Shown: one piece after another, positions 35,740 through 44,704 of the stretch
How positions within the stretch are numbered: position 1 is the first letter of the stretch
Layout of the letters: every line of letters starts with the position of its first letter
Assembly (NCBI GenBank): GCA_034439615.1
Contig: JAWXAT010000035.1
Location: 25,907 to 89,906 of the forward strand
Length of the DNA stretch: 64,000 nucleotides
DNA from: Oligoflexia bacterium
GTDB lineage: Bacteria > Bdellovibrionota > Bdellovibrionia > JABDDW01
Direction: 5' to 3'
The notes under the pieces: generated by a model
Database searches by the model: none
Told to the model about the DNA's origin: nothing
Seen by the model: only the letters and a program-made list of their open reading frames with translations
Translations under genes and position numbers: made by a program

Positions 35740-35942
35740 GCAACTCCAATTTCAAAAAAATCCCTTGTTTTTGAAGCCAGAATGAATGGCGTGCTTACAC
35801 TTCATCCGCTTATGAATATTGATGCAGCTCGGAACGAGAAGTCGAGTGACGCCTTCTAGTAAAAAAGTTGCCTATGGTCTCTAATTTAGGTAAAAATGAA
35901 GAATAAGATGTGAGTTTAGTCATTTATTGAATGAGGCCTTTG

Positions 35943-36233
35943 ATGACACTTTCTCAAATCAAGGATATTCTAAAAACTAAAGAGGCAGAGCTTCTTGGGC
36001 TTCACGTCAAATCATTATTTGTTTTTGGATCGGTCGCCAGAGGTGAAGAAAAAAAAACAAGTGATATTGATTTCTTGGTTGAATTCAGCCAACCTGTGGG
36101 GATGTTTGATTTTTTGGGACTGATGTATTTTCTCGAAGACCTTCTAAAAACCAAAATTGATTTAGCCACTAAAAAAGCACTTCACCCACGTCTTAGAGAC
36201 GATATTTTGAAAGAAGCCATTCGTGTCGCCTAG
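35943..36233 (+). CDS. MntA-type nucleotidyltransferase antitoxin
   Basis: 96 residues from the ATG at 35943 (AGG six bases upstream); an ATG at 35931 is also possible. The minimal nucleotidyltransferase motif GSVARGE with a later DID (GS-x10-DxD) is intact. It overlaps the HEPN gene by 11 bases. In known MntA-HepT pairs, MntA polyadenylates HepT next to its active site and silences it. Small size and pairing make this call firm; host role is unknown. Confidence 0.88.
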   Translation: MTLSQIKDILKTKEAELLGLHVKSLFVFGSVARGEEKKTSDIDFLVEFSQPVGMFDFLGLMYFLEDLLKTKIDLATKKALHPRLRDDILKEAIRVA

Positions 36234-36570
36234 AGCCTGGAAATTACGAATTCATGATATTCTAGATGGAATCAAAGATATTAAATCATTTATAGCCGAT
36301 AGAACCCGCGAGCAGTTTAGCGCAGATAAAAAAACTTATTTGGCTGTTATTCGTTCTCTGGAAGTCATTGGCGAGGCTGCTCATCATACGCCGGATGCGA
36401 TCAAGAAAAAATATCCTGAAATCCCATGGCGTAAAATCAAGGACTTTCGAAATGTTTTGGTCCATCAATATTTTGGTATCGACAATGACATCATATGGAA
36501 AACAATTAACGATGAGCTTTTATCTCTTGTTCAAGTTTTTGAAAAAATTCTTAGCCAAGAATCTGAGTAA
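36223..36570 (+). CDS. HepT-type HEPN RNase toxin
   Basis: 115 residues, all helical, DUF86/HepT family. The RNase motif RX4HXY is present as R76-NVLV-H81-Q-Y83. GTG start overlaps the antitoxin by 11 bases, in the usual MntA-HepT order. HepT cleaves RNA (in one studied case the tRNA anticodon loop). Possible stress or phage-defence function. The gene pair is flanked by nonrelated genes, so it may have been acquired. Confidence 0.88.
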   Translation: MSPRAWKLRIHDILDGIKDIKSFIADRTREQFSADKKTYLAVIRSLEVIGEAAHHTPDAIKKKYPEIPWRKIKDFRNVLVHQYFGIDNDIIWKTINDELLSLVQVFEKILSQESE

Positions 36571-36575
36571 TTTTT

Positions 36576-36591
36576 GTTCAGAATTCTGAAC
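36576..36591. repeat. Perfect 16-base palindrome
   Basis: GTTCAGAATTCTGAAC reads the same on both strands. It lies between the hepT stop and the convergent recombinase gene. There is no flanking T run, so it is not an obvious terminator; it could be a protein-binding site. Confidence 0.4.
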
Positions 36592-36622
36592 CTCATTCGC
36601 TGGCGCTCTGTTAAATATTTTA

Positions 36623-37480
36623 TTATCTAGTAGTGCGCCGACGCACTTTTGAATTCACCGGATGTTTGTCTTCTAATGTCTGAGCCAGCTTATCAATAGT
36701 GACATGGGTATAGCGTTCAGTAGTTTGCAAACTTGAGTGTCCGAGTAGTTCTTGAATGTTTCTTAAATTAGCCCCTCCCTCTAATAGATGAGTCGCAAAT
36801 GAATGTCTAAGCATATGAGGGTGTAACGGGCGACTTAAACCTGCCTTTATGCCCATCTGCCTAATACGTCGATGAAGTGTTCGCACATTAAGTGGTTTAT
36901 CGTTTTCACCTTCAAAAACATATTTTTCGCCGTGCACATGTGCGTACACGCGTTTAGTTTCTTCTAGTAATGGCACCCATCGCCACTTACGACCTTTTCC
37001 TAAGACTTCAATCGCATTTTTTTCTAATGAGAAGCGACTTACCTCAGCATTGGCAGTTTCTGAAACTCTTAAGCCTGCGCCATACATGAGTAGAAAAATA
37101 AGTTGATCGCGATAACCTTCAGAGGTTTTGTCTTTTGAGATTTCAGACCACAATAAAAGTGCTTCATCGGCAGAAAGATAATGTGGAAGTTTTCGTGGCA
37201 CTTTAGTTTTTCCAAATGTCGATGCCAGATCATCTGCAATAAAGCCCTCATCAAATGCCCAGTGAAGAAAACCTTTGAGGGCCGCAATTTTTCGAGCACG
37301 TGTTGCCGGTGAAAAGCGCGTTAATCCCAACGCACATTTCATAATCACGGGCCGGTTGAGTGAAATTCCCTGACTAAAAAACTGAATTATGTCAGATTTA
37401 TAGGCTCTGAAGGTCTCAGAGGATTGGAATTTTTTCTCTATTACTTCCAAATATTTAGGTATGATTACCGATAGTTCCAT
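36623..37480 (-). CDS. Tyrosine recombinase, XerC/XerD-like
   Basis: 285 residues with a SAM-like N-terminal core-binding domain and a C-terminal catalytic domain. Catalytic residues visible: Arg in GAGLRVSE, Lys in LGKGRKWR, HxxR in HPHMLRHSFATHLLEGG, His/Trp-type in LGHSSLQTTERYTHV with the nucleophile Tyr. Length and motif spacing equal XerC/XerD. Probably resolves chromosome dimers, or acts on an element; no dif-like 28-base site is recognisable nearby. It lies 138 bases from the divergent sigma54-activator gene. Confidence 0.88.
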   Translation of the reverse strand: MELSVIIPKYLEVIEKKFQSSETFRAYKSDIIQFFSQGISLNRPVIMKCALGLTRFSPATRARKIAALKGFLHWAFDEGFIADDLASTFGKTKVPRKLPHYLSADEALLLWSEISKDKTSEGYRDQLIFLLMYGAGLRVSETANAEVSRFSLEKNAIEVLGKGRKWRWVPLLEETKRVYAHVHGEKYVFEGENDKPLNVRTLHRRIRQMGIKAGLSRPLHPHMLRHSFATHLLEGGANLRNIQELLGHSSLQTTERYTHVTIDKLAQTLEDKHPVNSKVRRRTTR

Positions 37481-37532
37481 GCTGGTGTCATTTTGACCTT
37501 ACCTTTCTTCATAGCGCAGTGCAATATTTAGC

Positions 37533-37561
37533 TTGTACCAAATACACCATAATGGTATAAG
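37533..37561 (+). promoter_or_regulatory. Putative promoter of the sigma54-activator gene
   Basis: TTGTAC (37533-37538), 17-base spacer, TATAAG (37556-37561). It predicts a leader of about 65 bases before the ATG at 37635; a GAGG ribosome binding site lies just before it. Confidence 0.5.
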
Positions 37562-37634
37562 TTTCTCTCCTGGTGAACACAGGAAATGGAGCCATCCCCA
37601 GGAAGTAGGTGGCATGTAAAGTAGTGAGGTTACT

Positions 37635-38765
37635 ATGAGCGAATTCCAAGGTTCTCCTTTTGCCCCAAACACTTCGAGTAATACCAATGCAGTACCAGCT
37701 GCTATCCCAAGCCCAAGACCACAAGGGTCACATAATGTTCAGATGATCTATAAATCTGACATTGTATCCCAGTTGGTGAAGATGATTGAGCGCGTGGCTC
37801 CATCACAGGCTACTGTCCTTATTTTAGGACAAAGTGGTACAGGAAAGGAACTCATTGCGCGTCTTATTCATGAAAAAAGTAATCGCAAGAACAAGCCTTT
37901 CGTCGCAATTAATTGCGGCGCACTTCGCGAGACACTTTTAGAGAGTGAACTTTTCGGTCATGAAAAAGGATCATTCACTGGTGCCTATACACGTAAAATC
38001 GGTCTTGCTGAAATCGCAAACGGTGGAACATTGTTCCTCGATGAAATCGGTGAGCTCACACAAGGCATTCAATCAAAGCTTTTAAGATTCCTACAAGAGG
38101 GTGAGATTTATCGCGTAGGTGGTAAAGATCCCATTCGTGTAGATATCCGTTTGGTATCTGCTACTAATCGTGATTTAGAATCTGAAGTTGTAAAACAAAA
38201 TTTCAGAGAAGATTTATTTTATCGTATCAATACAATTACGGTAAACACTCCGGCCCTCTCAAAACGTAAAGAAGATATTCCGGTTTTAGTTGAGCATTTC
38301 TTGTCTCAAGGTAAACATGGGTATTTGGGTCGGGGTCGGCAGATGTCACCAGAAGCTATGGCCGTTCTTATGAACTATCCATGGCCTGGTAACATCAGAG
38401 AATTGCAAAACGTTTGCGAACGTATGCAAATCTTAGCTGAAGGTCACATGATTATGGTTGGCGATTTACCAGATAATATTCGTCGCCCCACTGAAAAGGT
38501 GAGTGTAGCTGAGTATGATCCCGATACAACTTTGTATGAAGTTGAAAAGCGTCATATTTTAAAAGCTCTTCACTACTTCAACGGAAACAAAACACGTGCT
38601 GCTCATTCATTGGGCATCACGATCAAAACACTATACAATAAACTTCATATGTATGGTGAGTTTGAGAATTTCTCAGTGCACTCAAAGCCAGAGCCTGTAG
38701 TGACTGAAGAAAGCAAAGTAAGTGCAACTGTTGGAGTATCTAAATCTGATTCTCCAGTAGTCTAA
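37635..38765 (+). CDS. Sigma54-dependent transcription activator lacking a receiver domain
   Basis: 376 residues. A disordered N-terminus (1-35), then an AAA+ domain: Walker A GQSGTGKE near 64, the sigma54 contact loop as GSFTGA (Ala to Ser change relative to GAFTGA), Walker B GGTLFLDEIG, and the RVDIRLVSATNRDL sensor. A C-terminal Fis-type helix-turn-helix (NKTRAAHSLGITIKTLYNKL) follows. There is no N-terminal receiver or PAS domain, so its control must come from expression level or partner proteins. It has its own terminator and stands alone. Confidence 0.9.
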   Translation: MSEFQGSPFAPNTSSNTNAVPAAIPSPRPQGSHNVQMIYKSDIVSQLVKMIERVAPSQATVLILGQSGTGKELIARLIHEKSNRKNKPFVAINCGALRETLLESELFGHEKGSFTGAYTRKIGLAEIANGGTLFLDEIGELTQGIQSKLLRFLQEGEIYRVGGKDPIRVDIRLVSATNRDLESEVVKQNFREDLFYRINTITVNTPALSKRKEDIPVLVEHFLSQGKHGYLGRGRQMSPEAMAVLMNYPWPGNIRELQNVCERMQILAEGHMIMVGDLPDNIRRPTEKVSVAEYDPDTTLYEVEKRHILKALHYFNGNKTRAAHSLGITIKTLYNKLHMYGEFENFSVHSKPEPVVTEESKVSATVGVSKSDSPVV

Positions 38766-38786
38766 TAAAAGTAGTAACAAACACAT

Positions 38787-38822
38787 AAAGCCCTTGGTAG
38801 AAATGCCAGGGGCTTTGTTTTA
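38787..38822 (+). terminator. Intrinsic terminator after the sigma54 activator
   Basis: AAAGCCCTTGG (38787-38797) pairs with CCAGGGGCTTT (38806-38816), eleven base pairs with one G-U, eight-base loop, followed by GTTTTA. Good rho-independent structure. Confidence 0.85.
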
Positions 38823-38833
38823 CTGAGTAACTA

Positions 38834-39367
38834 TTGATGATAAAAATCTTTCTTTTAGTATTGAGTATTCAATTCGGTATTGCAAGTCAGGGTGCTGCTT
38901 CATCAAGGCTAATTCCCGGAAAATTTTGTTTAGGAAAACTAATTGAGACGATTGGTTCTAAAGCGGGGATTGTTTCGCCACGATCGGTGTATTGGACGCA
39001 GAGGCTAGGTGTGCAATTAGAATCGATTGTTAAACTTGAGGCTCATGAAGAAAGCTTGGGGCATAGAATTCGAATTAAAAAAGCAGTTCAGTTTGTTGCC
39101 AATCAAGATTTAAATTCTTTAGAAAAGGCAGATCTTTTTTGGGGTTTAGTTGATGCCATTAAGTTCTCTGATACATATTTTTACTCAACTGCAGAACAAG
39201 ATTCTGCTGGTAATTATGTATTTCACGGATTTTCAATTGTGCATTTTAAATCGCCAACAGCAGTGATCAGTTCTCAAGGTGAAGTGTATTTGGGTTTACA
39301 TCTCAGACTTCATAAGGGTGAGTCGATTAATCTTGAATCACTTCAACATATCCCTGCATCAAAATAA
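38834..39367 (+). CDS. Hypothetical exported protein
   Basis: 177 residues with a signal peptide (about 1-22). Not recognised. The mature protein is alpha/beta with a single Cys and looks like a compact periplasmic domain: helices at about 45-75 and 85-105, strands at 110-160. Flanked by terminators on both sides, so it is a single-gene unit with a promoter that must lie in or just after the upstream terminator. Confidence 0.6.
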   Translation: MMIKIFLLVLSIQFGIASQGAASSRLIPGKFCLGKLIETIGSKAGIVSPRSVYWTQRLGVQLESIVKLEAHEESLGHRIRIKKAVQFVANQDLNSLEKADLFWGLVDAIKFSDTYFYSTAEQDSAGNYVFHGFSIVHFKSPTAVISSQGEVYLGLHLRLHKGESINLESLQHIPASK

Positions 39368-39395
39368 AAAAGGCGATCAAGTGATCGCCTTTTTA
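39366..39395. terminator. Bidirectional intrinsic terminator
   Basis: GGCGATCA (39372-39379) and TGATCGCC (39382-39389) form a perfect 8-bp stem flanked by A6 on the left and T5 on the right. It can end both the gene at 38834 and the convergent histone-like gene. Confidence 0.88.
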
Positions 39396-39420
39396 TAAAT
39401 CGTAAGTTTAATATTATATT

Positions 39421-39819
39421 TTAAAAATATCCTTCGTCATCAGAAGATTCTTCTTCTTCTGCCGTGGGTGTTCCATAATCATCGTCATCATCGAAGTTCT
39501 CAAAATCAGCTTCTGCAGTACCAACAACAGCGCCTTCTTCTGTTTCTTCACCAGCTATTGGATCCAAACCAGGTTCATTTGTTTCTTCACCTGTATGGGG
39601 ATCATAGCCCATTGCGGCTCCACCAGCAGCTGCAGCAGCTCGCTTAGCGGCTTTTTTAGGAGCAGCTTTTTTCACAGCTTTCTTTGCTACTTTTTTTGCG
39701 GCCTTTTTAGGTGCTGCTTTTTTAGTAGTTTTTTTCTTCTTCGCTGATTTTTTAGGAGCAGCTTTTTTCGCTACTTTTTTCTTCTTCATCGGTTTTTTAA
39801 CTTTTTTCTTCTTAGCCAT
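39421..39819 (-). CDS. Histone H1-like DNA-binding protein
   Basis: 132 residues of two halves. Residues 1-62 are Lys/Ala/Pro repeats of the KKAAPKKA type, as in eukaryotic H1 tails and bacterial H1-like proteins (for example AlgP and Hc-type). Residues 63-132 are acidic with Glu/Asp runs and the twice-repeated DPxxGEET element. The acidic half is less usual for this class and may modulate binding or solubility. A GGAGG-type ribosome binding site is present. Probably compacts DNA or regulates genes. Confidence 0.75.
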   Translation of the reverse strand: MAKKKKVKKPMKKKKVAKKAAPKKSAKKKKTTKKAAPKKAAKKVAKKAVKKAAPKKAAKRAAAAAGGAAMGYDPHTGEETNEPGLDPIAGEETEEGAVVGTAEADFENFDDDDDYGTPTAEEEESSDDEGYF

Positions 39820-39935
39820 TTCGGCCTCCTCTGGTGCTCGGAATCACACATCTTAATTGTCTGATTATGAAAAGTTGCGAGCTCCGCTGCAAATAAAAAA
39901 TGAGGTCTTTATTTAGCTCAGCGCGTTAGTTTGGG

Positions 39936-40655
39936 TTAGCTAAAGAGATTATCGAGTAAACGTGCAAGTTCAGGAGGAAATACCAGGGCCACATAGAAAC
40001 CGCCATCACTTATAACCTTGCGAGGCACAGTTGCCGCATAGCCTAAGATTTTAGTCTGTTTTTGATTTTTGATGGGAAAAGTGAGGCTAATCATCGGATC
40101 AAGCCCGGGAGTAGGAATAAAAAGAGCGAAATATTTAACTGAACCATAGATGTACATATTTATTTTTTTATTCTGAACATGACCCGCAACACGTGGCAAT
40201 TCACCGCCAGGAACCGACGGGAGTGCATCACCATTTGGTAATTTCTCTGGATTAGCAAATTCAAAACCTTTTACCAAATATACCAGAGGAACATTTATGC
40301 TCAATACCCAAACACCTTGAGGATCAAGTGCAATCTCAGCTGTTGCCCCAGGAATACCTTGCACAGGAAAGCTTGCTCCTGTTCCAAGGGGATTTGATGG
40401 AAATGGAACGCTTAAGATTAATAAGTTATTCACCGTATCGATTCTAAAAATGCGTGTTTGATTTAGTGGACCGCCGCTGACAAAGCCCATGGTGTCGACA
40501 CTTGTCCACATTTCTTGTGTCGAAGTGAGGCTTGAACTATCAAGGTGTGTGGGGCTCTTAAACGATCTTTGGCCGCATCCGGTAGTGCCCAGAGATGTGA
40601 TCAGGAAAAAAGAAAGTGCAAAGAATGAACTTAAATTTTTTGTACGCGATAGCAT
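39936..40655 (-). CDS. Hypothetical exported protein, possible lipoprotein
   Basis: 239 residues from the ATG at 40655; GGGGGA lies eight bases upstream, which rules out a TTG 15 bases earlier. The N-terminus has basic residues, a hydrophobic core and a Cys (TTGCGQRS); the box is weak because position -3 is Thr. The mature part is beta-rich (strands around FRIDTVNNLLILSVPF and GVWVLSINVPLVYLV), like outer-membrane or periplasmic sandwich proteins. No family recognised. Confidence 0.6.
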   Translation of the reverse strand: MLSRTKNLSSFFALSFFLITSLGTTGCGQRSFKSPTHLDSSSLTSTQEMWTSVDTMGFVSGGPLNQTRIFRIDTVNNLLILSVPFPSNPLGTGASFPVQGIPGATAEIALDPQGVWVLSINVPLVYLVKGFEFANPEKLPNGDALPSVPGGELPRVAGHVQNKKINMYIYGSVKYFALFIPTPGLDPMISLTFPIKNQKQTKILGYAATVPRKVISDGGFYVALVFPPELARLLDNLFS

Positions 40656-40772
40656 ATTTTGTTCCCCCAAACATGCGAGAGCTGATATCTCTATTTTGAA
40701 CTTTTGCGCTTTGAAAGTCTATGGCTTTTTAATCTAAATTATTGAAATTACTGGATAATATTTAGTCATAAA

Positions 40773-41372
40773 ATGAAACTTTTAATCCTCAGCCTTATAC
40801 CCGTATTGATTTTTTGGTTTGTTGAAGAAAAGTTCGGCACTTTTTGGGGTATTGTTGCGGCCATTGTTTGGGGTTTTTTAGAATGCACTTACGAATATAT
40901 TCGTTACAGGCGAATCCAGAGCCTCACACTTTTGAGTACTGCATTTATTGTAGTTCTTGGAAGCCTTGGATTATGGCTTGATCAAGGAGCATTTTTTAAA
41001 TTTCAACCAGTCATCATGGAATTGATTTTTGTCGGCATCCTGTTGTGGGGCGGACGCGGTGGAATGCCGTTACTACTGAAGCTCGCGGTAAAAACACAGC
41101 CGAAGGTTTTTAATCAAACGCCAGTGCCTGGTAAAGAAGCCCAGCATTTAGCACTGATGGAAAAGCAAAAACAATTAATGCAAAGACTCACACGTCACCT
41201 GATAGCTGTACTTATTATTCATAGCGTTTTGTTGGCGTATCTTGCTTTGTACGGCACCACAGGTCAGTGGGCTTTTTGGAAGGGTATCGGGTTTAATGTT
41301 TTTTTGCTTTTCTGGATGGCTTGCGAAATTATTCAAATACGAATGAAAGCGAAAAATAAAACAAAGAATTAA
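40773..41372 (+). CDS. Membrane protein of the IspZ/YciB septation family
   Basis: 199 residues with five or six transmembrane helices. The internal loop YIRYRRIQSLTLLSTAFIVVLGSLGLWLDQGAFFKFQPVI matches the IspZ/YciB pattern (RxRKVE...L..VFGGLTL...FIKWKPT). YciB influences envelope integrity and septation in E. coli. The C-terminal half (about 120-199) is charged and less similar. It converges with the MscS gene, six bases apart. Confidence 0.7.
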   Translation: MKLLILSLIPVLIFWFVEEKFGTFWGIVAAIVWGFLECTYEYIRYRRIQSLTLLSTAFIVVLGSLGLWLDQGAFFKFQPVIMELIFVGILLWGGRGGMPLLLKLAVKTQPKVFNQTPVPGKEAQHLALMEKQKQLMQRLTRHLIAVLIIHSVLLAYLALYGTTGQWAFWKGIGFNVFLLFWMACEIIQIRMKAKNKTKN

Positions 41373-41377
41373 ATTTA

Positions 41378-42409
41378 TCAATTCAAAGAGAATTTTTTCA
41401 TAGCTAGTTGGATATTATTTTCTTTGAGTATGTGAAGTGCTCCAGTGATTGCGCGATCAGTAACTTCATTTGTTTCAGTGTATCGTTCAGCATTGTAAAA
41501 TACTGTGATTTCAACGGCCCAATCACTGACGTTGGTGATATGTGCTTTAGTTGTATCTTTCATTATGCCTGGCGTTTTTTCTAAACAACTTTTAAGTAAG
41601 TGTTTGATACGATCAGTGTCTGAGCTTAAATCAAAATTGAGCTTAAATTTTTGCGAAAGCCTGTTGTCGGGTAAATTAAAGTTGGTAACACGTGAATTAC
41701 TAAGCTCATTATTGGGGACAATTAAAATATTTCCATCAGGTGTTAGAATTTGAGTGCTACGCATTCCAATTTGAATAACTTCACCAGTATCACCACCAGT
41801 GAGTGAGATTCGATTGCTAGGCAAAAAGGGGCGATCAATCAAAATTGTAAAGCCAGAGATCATATTGCTAAGTGTAGGTTGTGCTGCAAGACCGATAGCT
41901 AATGAGCCAATACCAAGGGCAGTGACGATGTGCCAAATGTCATAGCTGAAATGTCTCATTACACCCATGAGTACTATAAAAAAAGTAAGTACTTTAATTG
42001 CTCGAGTGAGAAGTGGCACAAATTCTTTAGCATTTCCTTTGCCAACACACGGGATCAATAAATCGGTAAGTTTAAATACAGATTTTAGAACTAAGAGTGC
42101 GATGAGTACAAAAACCGTATTGTCTATCAAAACTAAAAGTAACACGGGCAGGGGAAATGACGAAACTACGAGTTGCACAGCAATTAGCAAAAGTACACTT
42201 CGCAAAAACTTTTGAATAACGATCAAAATCTGTACATCATCGATAGAAGACGTTGATTTTATATAACGGCTAAGTGCTGAAAACACAAACTGCAAGACAA
42301 TGGTAAATAAAAAGAAAAATCCAACTAAAATAATAGCCGATTGAATTAAGCCCAAGAGCCATAGATTTTGAATGTTTATTCCGAGAGATTCTATAGTTTG
42401 TTTAATCAT
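41378..42409 (-). CDS. MscS-family mechanosensitive channel
   Basis: About 343 residues from ATG 42409; ATG 42454 and a TTG at 42472 that overlaps the upstream gene are alternatives, none with a clear ribosome binding site. Four hydrophobic helices, then the MscS pore helix and beta domain: ALGIGSLAIGLAAQPTLSNMISGFTILIDRPF (pore, TM3) and GEVIQIGMRSTQILTPDGNILIVPN (beta domain). Releases solutes on hypo-osmotic shock. Third gene of an operon with the exported proteins at 42469 and 44705, perhaps by chance. Confidence 0.88.
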   Translation of the reverse strand: MIKQTIESLGINIQNLWLLGLIQSAIILVGFFFLFTIVLQFVFSALSRYIKSTSSIDDVQILIVIQKFLRSVLLLIAVQLVVSSFPLPVLLLVLIDNTVFVLIALLVLKSVFKLTDLLIPCVGKGNAKEFVPLLTRAIKVLTFFIVLMGVMRHFSYDIWHIVTALGIGSLAIGLAAQPTLSNMISGFTILIDRPFLPSNRISLTGGDTGEVIQIGMRSTQILTPDGNILIVPNNELSNSRVTNFNLPDNRLSQKFKLNFDLSSDTDRIKHLLKSCLEKTPGIMKDTTKAHITNVSDWAVEITVFYNAERYTETNEVTDRAITGALHILKENNIQLAMKKFSLN

Positions 42410-42468
42410 GGTTAAAGTATCAATGCCACAGAAGATGTGGTGAATCAATAGCATACGGAAACATACTG

Positions 42469-44700
42469 TCAAAAATTTATGCCGGCACCAATACTTGTCG
42501 AAATAAAACTAGTTTGAGTGAGTATGAAAATACTTTGATTGATAAAATCAAATTGTCGATATCCAAGTGACCCTTCAATAAAGAAATTTGGTTTCAAGAA
42601 AATTTTTAAATGGCTTGCAAGATTAAAGTTTCGTCCCATGACTGTTGTTTTGCTTGTGGGCATGAAGTAATAATCAAATTGAGCATCAATCCACTTTGGG
42701 TATTTTAGCCATTTAAGTTTATTGAGAAAATTATCAATTACTTTTGGCATGGGACTACCGTAATAACCTCCAACACCAAGCATGTTACCGCCTGTGGCGT
42801 TAAAGTTTACACTTTGATAACTTAAAACAGGCCCATAGAGCTGGTCGTGATTCCACAGACCTGGTTTGATGTTATATTTAATATCGAAATTAATCGTCGT
42901 GAATTTAACTGAATTACCCAATTTATTTTTAGCATCGACAATTGTTGTAAGGTATCTTAACGAAGTTCCCCATCTTTGAACGCTGAGCCTGTAATTTTCC
43001 CATTTAAAAAACTGTTCCAGCCATGCAGCGACGCCAAGTTCGCCTTGTATAAGAAATTTGGATGAATCTGTTAAAAGACTTGAAAGCCTTAAGACCGCTT
43101 CATAGGGGTAGCCGCGATAAATATCATAAAAAGCCGGAATTTCATTTTCATTTGAAATTATTTTAATAATGCGATGATTAATAGTTGCTTTATCTTGTGA
43201 TAAAAACTCCCAATCAAAAGTATTATTGCCTGTCATGGTTACTTTATTTTCTGTAGACTCCACCTTTAATTTTGAGTTCTCGCTAAACGCACCATGTAGT
43301 TGAACGGTGTTTCTATATGTTCCGCGGCGTGTACGGTTTTTTAAAAACAATCTATCGAAATCAGTGAGAAGTGGTTTTGTAATTTTAAGTGGCAACACCA
43401 GTGGGGTATTTCCGGGATCATTAAATATTAAAAATGGTTTTTTAAAGTCAAGTGTTGCTTGCCAAGTGTCATCGTTGTTTTTAACTACATTAGGAGCGAG
43501 AGGCGCGATGGTGCGACCAGCAATAATAATATTTTTCTTGTTATGACTTTGTATTAAATCAAAAAGTTCCGGTTCCGCTAAAGGCCAATTTACTTCAATG
43601 TGATATTCGCCGCCATTTCCGAGTAATGCCTTCAAGATTAGTTTTTGATCTTTTTTAAGAGTTACTGAGCCTTTTAAATCCCTTGGTTTATCGTCGATTA
43701 ACACATCTTGGGGTAAACTCTTGAGTAATGTGTTATCAACCTTACTGTCTATTGTATCGATGAGAAAGGTTCTGCTGGTTTTTGCCATAATATAAACGTC
43801 TGAACAAATACTATTGGCGCAAAATCTGAAACCTTCTTTGTTCTTCCATTTCGACATTTTTTTCTGGGCGTCATTTCGATCATATTGATCTTTATCTATC
43901 TTAATACTTTTCTCTTTTTTAGAGCGAGAAGGTACAAGCGTGAAATTTTTTTTAATTGCATCCTCCCCAAGTTTTGCCTTCATAAATTCATCGCTTACGG
44001 GAAGCTCCACTGCCTCCTCTTGAGATTCTTTGCCTTGCTGATAAAATGTAATGCTAATTTCTGCTTGATCATTGGCCATGCTAATTTTTTTATTGGCACG
44101 ACTAGCTTTTAATTTCTGTTCTTTGCGGTACTCTTTGAAATTAAGTATTTGAAATTTTTCTTCTTCATTAATGAGAATATAAGTCTTTGAACAAAAAGAA
44201 TGCTTAAGTTCGTTTTCGACTGCGTGCATGCAGTAACGAAATGGAATGTTTTGTTTCCATGATTTAAGATCTTCCGTGGAAATTTTTATTTCATAGTTAG
44301 ATTCTTCAAAATGAGGGGTTTTTATAGTATAGAAAGCTAGGTTATCTTTTGGATTTACCAATTCTATTACCCCGCCTCGAGATAAAAGAGTTTTGGGCCA
44401 AGCGAATTTTAATTTATAAACTGTATTTTTTTCTTCAATACTTAAAAGCTCAAGGTCGATCTCGTCATTTTTAATTAATTGACCGCCTAAGTCTAAATCG
44501 TCATTCGGGGCTAAGCTGTAGTGAAGTTCATAATCTTTAAATTCTACACCATTCTCTTTTGGAGCAATATAAAGTGGAATGGTGTATTCAGAAATATCAA
44601 TAGATTTGGGTAGTGGAACCGTATCGGCAATTACTGTTGTTGAGAGAATTGTGGCGCAAGAAAATAATATAATGATTATACTTGAGTATATCTTCAACAT
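42469..44700 (-). CDS. Large exported orphan, possible outer-membrane beta-barrel at C-terminus
   Basis: 743 residues from ATG (a GTG directly before it is possible). Signal peptide about 1-26. Residues 30-430 are beta-rich and hydrophilic with repeated KDxxxL segments, like a periplasmic or surface domain. Residues 560-743 show alternating hydrophobic strands and end in GAGINF with a terminal Phe, as outer-membrane barrels do. It lies four bases after the AgmX/TonB-type gene and overlaps a possible MscS start. Not recognised as a known family; secretion or envelope role inferred. Confidence 0.6.
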   Translation of the reverse strand: MLKIYSSIIIILFSCATILSTTVIADTVPLPKSIDISEYTIPLYIAPKENGVEFKDYELHYSLAPNDDLDLGGQLIKNDEIDLELLSIEEKNTVYKLKFAWPKTLLSRGGVIELVNPKDNLAFYTIKTPHFEESNYEIKISTEDLKSWKQNIPFRYCMHAVENELKHSFCSKTYILINEEEKFQILNFKEYRKEQKLKASRANKKISMANDQAEISITFYQQGKESQEEAVELPVSDEFMKAKLGEDAIKKNFTLVPSRSKKEKSIKIDKDQYDRNDAQKKMSKWKNKEGFRFCANSICSDVYIMAKTSRTFLIDTIDSKVDNTLLKSLPQDVLIDDKPRDLKGSVTLKKDQKLILKALLGNGGEYHIEVNWPLAEPELFDLIQSHNKKNIIIAGRTIAPLAPNVVKNNDDTWQATLDFKKPFLIFNDPGNTPLVLPLKITKPLLTDFDRLFLKNRTRRGTYRNTVQLHGAFSENSKLKVESTENKVTMTGNNTFDWEFLSQDKATINHRIIKIISNENEIPAFYDIYRGYPYEAVLRLSSLLTDSSKFLIQGELGVAAWLEQFFKWENYRLSVQRWGTSLRYLTTIVDAKNKLGNSVKFTTINFDIKYNIKPGLWNHDQLYGPVLSYQSVNFNATGGNMLGVGGYYGSPMPKVIDNFLNKLKWLKYPKWIDAQFDYYFMPTSKTTVMGRNFNLASHLKIFLKPNFFIEGSLGYRQFDFINQSIFILTQTSFISTSIGAGINF

Positions 44701-44704
44701 CACT

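Noticed and set aside
36593..36622. dif site beside the Xer-type recombinase
   Set aside because: No 11-6-11 arrangement resembling known dif arms is visible in the spacer; the nearby palindrome is of different design.
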